Below, piece after piece: positions 5,399-6,569 of a stretch of 6,569 bases of DNA. The stretch spans positions 1 to 6,569 of the forward strand of contig CAYSAA010000231.1 of assembly GCA_964428905.1 (NCBI GenBank), given 5' to 3'. This DNA is from CAYSAA01 sp964428905. GTDB lineage: Bacteria; Atribacterota; Phoenicimicrobiia; Phoenicimicrobiales; Stramentimicrobiaceae. The notes under the pieces are model-generated. The model did not search any database. It worked only from the letters and a program-made list of their open reading frames with translations, and had not been told where the DNA came from. How positions within the stretch are numbered: the first letter of the stretch is position 1; every line of letters begins with the position of its first letter. The translations under genes were made by a program, and so were the position numbers.

Positions 5399-6098
5399 AA
5401 ACGGGGAAGTTTTCAATAAAATCAGCAACAAGACTGTTCAATACTATCAACCGTTGATTAAGTACATTGCCAGAAAATATATTCACTCAGGAGAACCCAT
5501 TGAGGATTTGGAGCAGATTGCCTACCTGGGGTTGATAAATGCCTTGAACCTCTTTGATGAGAGTAGAGGCGTTAAATTTGAAACCTATGCTACCTGGTTG
5601 ATAAACGGGGAGATTCGCCATTATATCCGGGATAAACATACCGTGATCAGAATTCCCCATTGGGTGCAGGAATATAACAGAAAGATTGATCAATATATCG
5701 AACAATTCAGGAGGGACTATGAGCGATTTCCCTCCATCAGTGAAATGGCTGATTATTTTAATATTACCCAAGAGGGTATTAGTGAAATATTAAAGGGCAG
5801 GGAATCGGTACAGGTGGTTTCTCTGGACAGCAGGGCAAGAAAGAGCCAGGAGAATAATATTCCTATCCTGGATCAGATCAAGAGTAAGGAATACCGTTCA
5901 TTTCAGTTGCCCATTGAAGATATTATACAATTAAAGAGGGCTATCAATGCTTTGAAAAAAATACAGAAGGATGTTATCTACTATCTGTTTGTTATGGACC
6001 TCACCCAGACCAAAACCGCAGAAATACTGGGAATCACACAGAGACAGGTTTCACGGGTCAAACAGGATGCCCTGGATGAATTACGAAAAAATCTATAA
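5391..6098 (+). CDS. Sigma-70 family RNA polymerase sigma factor (SigB/SigF/FliA-like)
   Basis: This 235-residue protein is a three-domain alternative sigma factor. Region 2 lies at about 12-85, with the core-binding helix EPIEDLEQIAYLGLINALNLF (35-55) and the -10/melting region YATWLINGEIRHYIRDKH (66-83). Region 3 lies at about 95-150 (FPSISEMADYFNITQEGISEIL). Region 4 lies at about 175-233, with the helix-turn-helix LTQTKTAEILGITQRQVSRVKQDALDELRK. The size and the GEIRHYIRD motif place it nearest the SigB/SigF/SigG/FliA group. The ATG at 5391 overlaps the previous stop by 8 bases (ATGAATAG), and AGAAGAGGG at 5381-5389 supplies the ribosome binding site, so translation is probably coupled. 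No anti-sigma or anti-anti-sigma gene is visible in the window. Its regulon is unknown; proximity to pilC suggests pilus, secretion or surface genes, but that is inference. Confidence 0.93.
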   Translation: MNRNGEVFNKISNKTVQYYQPLIKYIARKYIHSGEPIEDLEQIAYLGLINALNLFDESRGVKFETYATWLINGEIRHYIRDKHTVIRIPHWVQEYNRKIDQYIEQFRRDYERFPSISEMADYFNITQEGISEILKGRESVQVVSLDSRARKSQENNIPILDQIKSKEYRSFQLPIEDIIQLKRAINALKKIQKDVIYYLFVMDLTQTKTAEILGITQRQVSRVKQDALDELRKNL

Positions 6099-6106
6099 AA
6101 TATAAA

Positions 6107-6112
6107 AAAGGA
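6107..6112 (+). promoter_or_regulatory. Ribosome binding site of the DUF6982-like gene
   Basis: AAGGAG lies ten bases before the ATG at 6123 and supports that start for the last gene, which has no stop codon in the window. Confidence 0.65.
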
Positions 6113-6122
6113 GTCGCCGATA

Positions 6123-6569
6123 ATGTATGGTAAAAAGACCGTGATTAAATACAATAACGGGAAAATAGTCAAGGGATATACCACTGATTTTAGCCCTGCA
6201 AAAAATACTTTTCATCTGAAGATTATTGAGGAATACCAGAATGAAGACCAGGTAGAGCAGATTGAAATTGCAATGACCGATATTAAGGCTGTCTTTTTTG
6301 TTAAGGATTTTCAGGGAAACAAGGATTATCAGAAGGTTAGAACATTTAACGGGTATACTTCAGGGTCTCCTGTTCAGCGTAAAATTGTAGTTATCTTTAA
6401 GGACGGAGAGAATTTTTACGGTACTACCCATAGTTATTCCCCGGACCGTAATGGATTTTTCGTTTATCCCATTGACCAGCAAGATAATAATGACCGCATC
6501 TTTGTGTCGCGCAGTGCCCTGGAAAAAGTGCATGTCAAAAAATTTGGCACCGAAGACTTCGATGTCTAT
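6123..6569 (+). CDS. DUF6982-like protein, 3' end beyond window
   Basis: An open frame of 149 codons begins at ATG 6123 and continues to the last base without a stop, so the C-terminus is missing. The sequence resembles DUF6982 proteins (assignment from memory). It is built of two similar halves. YNNGKIVKGYTTDFSPAKN at 10-28 is followed by ITDIKAVFFVKDF-type sequence (MTDIKAVFFVKDF, 51-63). FKDGENFYGTTHSYSPDRN at 92-110 is followed by DRIFVSRSALEKVHV (124-138). Each half has a beta-rich pattern of the form hydrophobic strand, DG or NG turn, G-x-T and a SP turn. No signal peptide or membrane segment is seen, so it is probably cytoplasmic. Its role is unknown. It follows the sigma gene by 24 bases and is probably in the same operon. 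Such proteins are reported near regulatory and pilus-type genes, but I cannot confirm this here. Confidence 0.75.
   Translation, partial: MYGKKTVIKYNNGKIVKGYTTDFSPAKNTFHLKIIEEYQNEDQVEQIEIAMTDIKAVFFVKDFQGNKDYQKVRTFNGYTSGSPVQRKIVVIFKDGENFYGTTHSYSPDRNGFFVYPIDQQDNNDRIFVSRSALEKVHVKKFGTEDFDVY

Noticed and set aside
5340..5400. Frameshift splitting one sigma gene into two
   Set aside because: The second gene begins with its own complete region 2 and regions 3 and 4, so the two are duplicated copies, not halves of one gene.

Overview
The window is bacterial chromosomal DNA with fairly low GC overall. All supported genes lie on the + strand. Gene content is a YqeG-type HAD phosphatase, a PilB/GspE assembly ATPase, a PilC/GspF platform protein, two sigma-70-like proteins and a DUF6982-like protein. 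An S23-type four-helix-bundle gene also sits among them. Intergenic regions are long and crowded with degenerate short repeats. This combination suggests an anaerobic Firmicutes-like or candidate-phylum bacterium (an Atribacterota-like lineage is one possibility). The sequence alone does not settle the taxonomy.

Layout: 14-550 encodes the YqeG-like phosphatase. 551-1183 is a 633-base gap with no credible gene. It holds several families of short direct and inverted repeats, one copy of a dispersed palindromic TCATTGCGA...GAAGCAATCTC-type element, and near its end a candidate promoter. 1217-2947 encodes the PilB/GspE ATPase. 3056-3424 encodes a small, very AT-rich four-helix-bundle protein bracketed by GCGTATTGCGT-family repeats in inverted orientation. 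It looks like a cassette that separates the ATPase gene from its usual partner. 3425-3629 is an AT-rich spacer with another repeat and a possible promoter. 3630-4838 encodes PilC/GspF.

From 3630 to the window end the genes are tightly packed. pilC is followed after 23 bases by a TTG-started sigma-like protein that has regions 2 and 3 but no region 4. That gene overlaps by 8 bases a full-length sigma-70 family protein, which is followed after 24 bases by the DUF6982-like gene running off the window. The ATPase and platform protein would work together at the inner membrane to assemble a type IV pilus or type II secretion pseudopilus. The sigma pair may regulate this or another envelope or motility function, but no target promoters can be shown here.

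The points most worth attention are the tandem sigma paralogues with one lacking the -35-binding domain, the AT-rich four-helix-bundle cassette between pilB and pilC, and the near-perfect 31-base inverted repeat flanking the ATPase gene.
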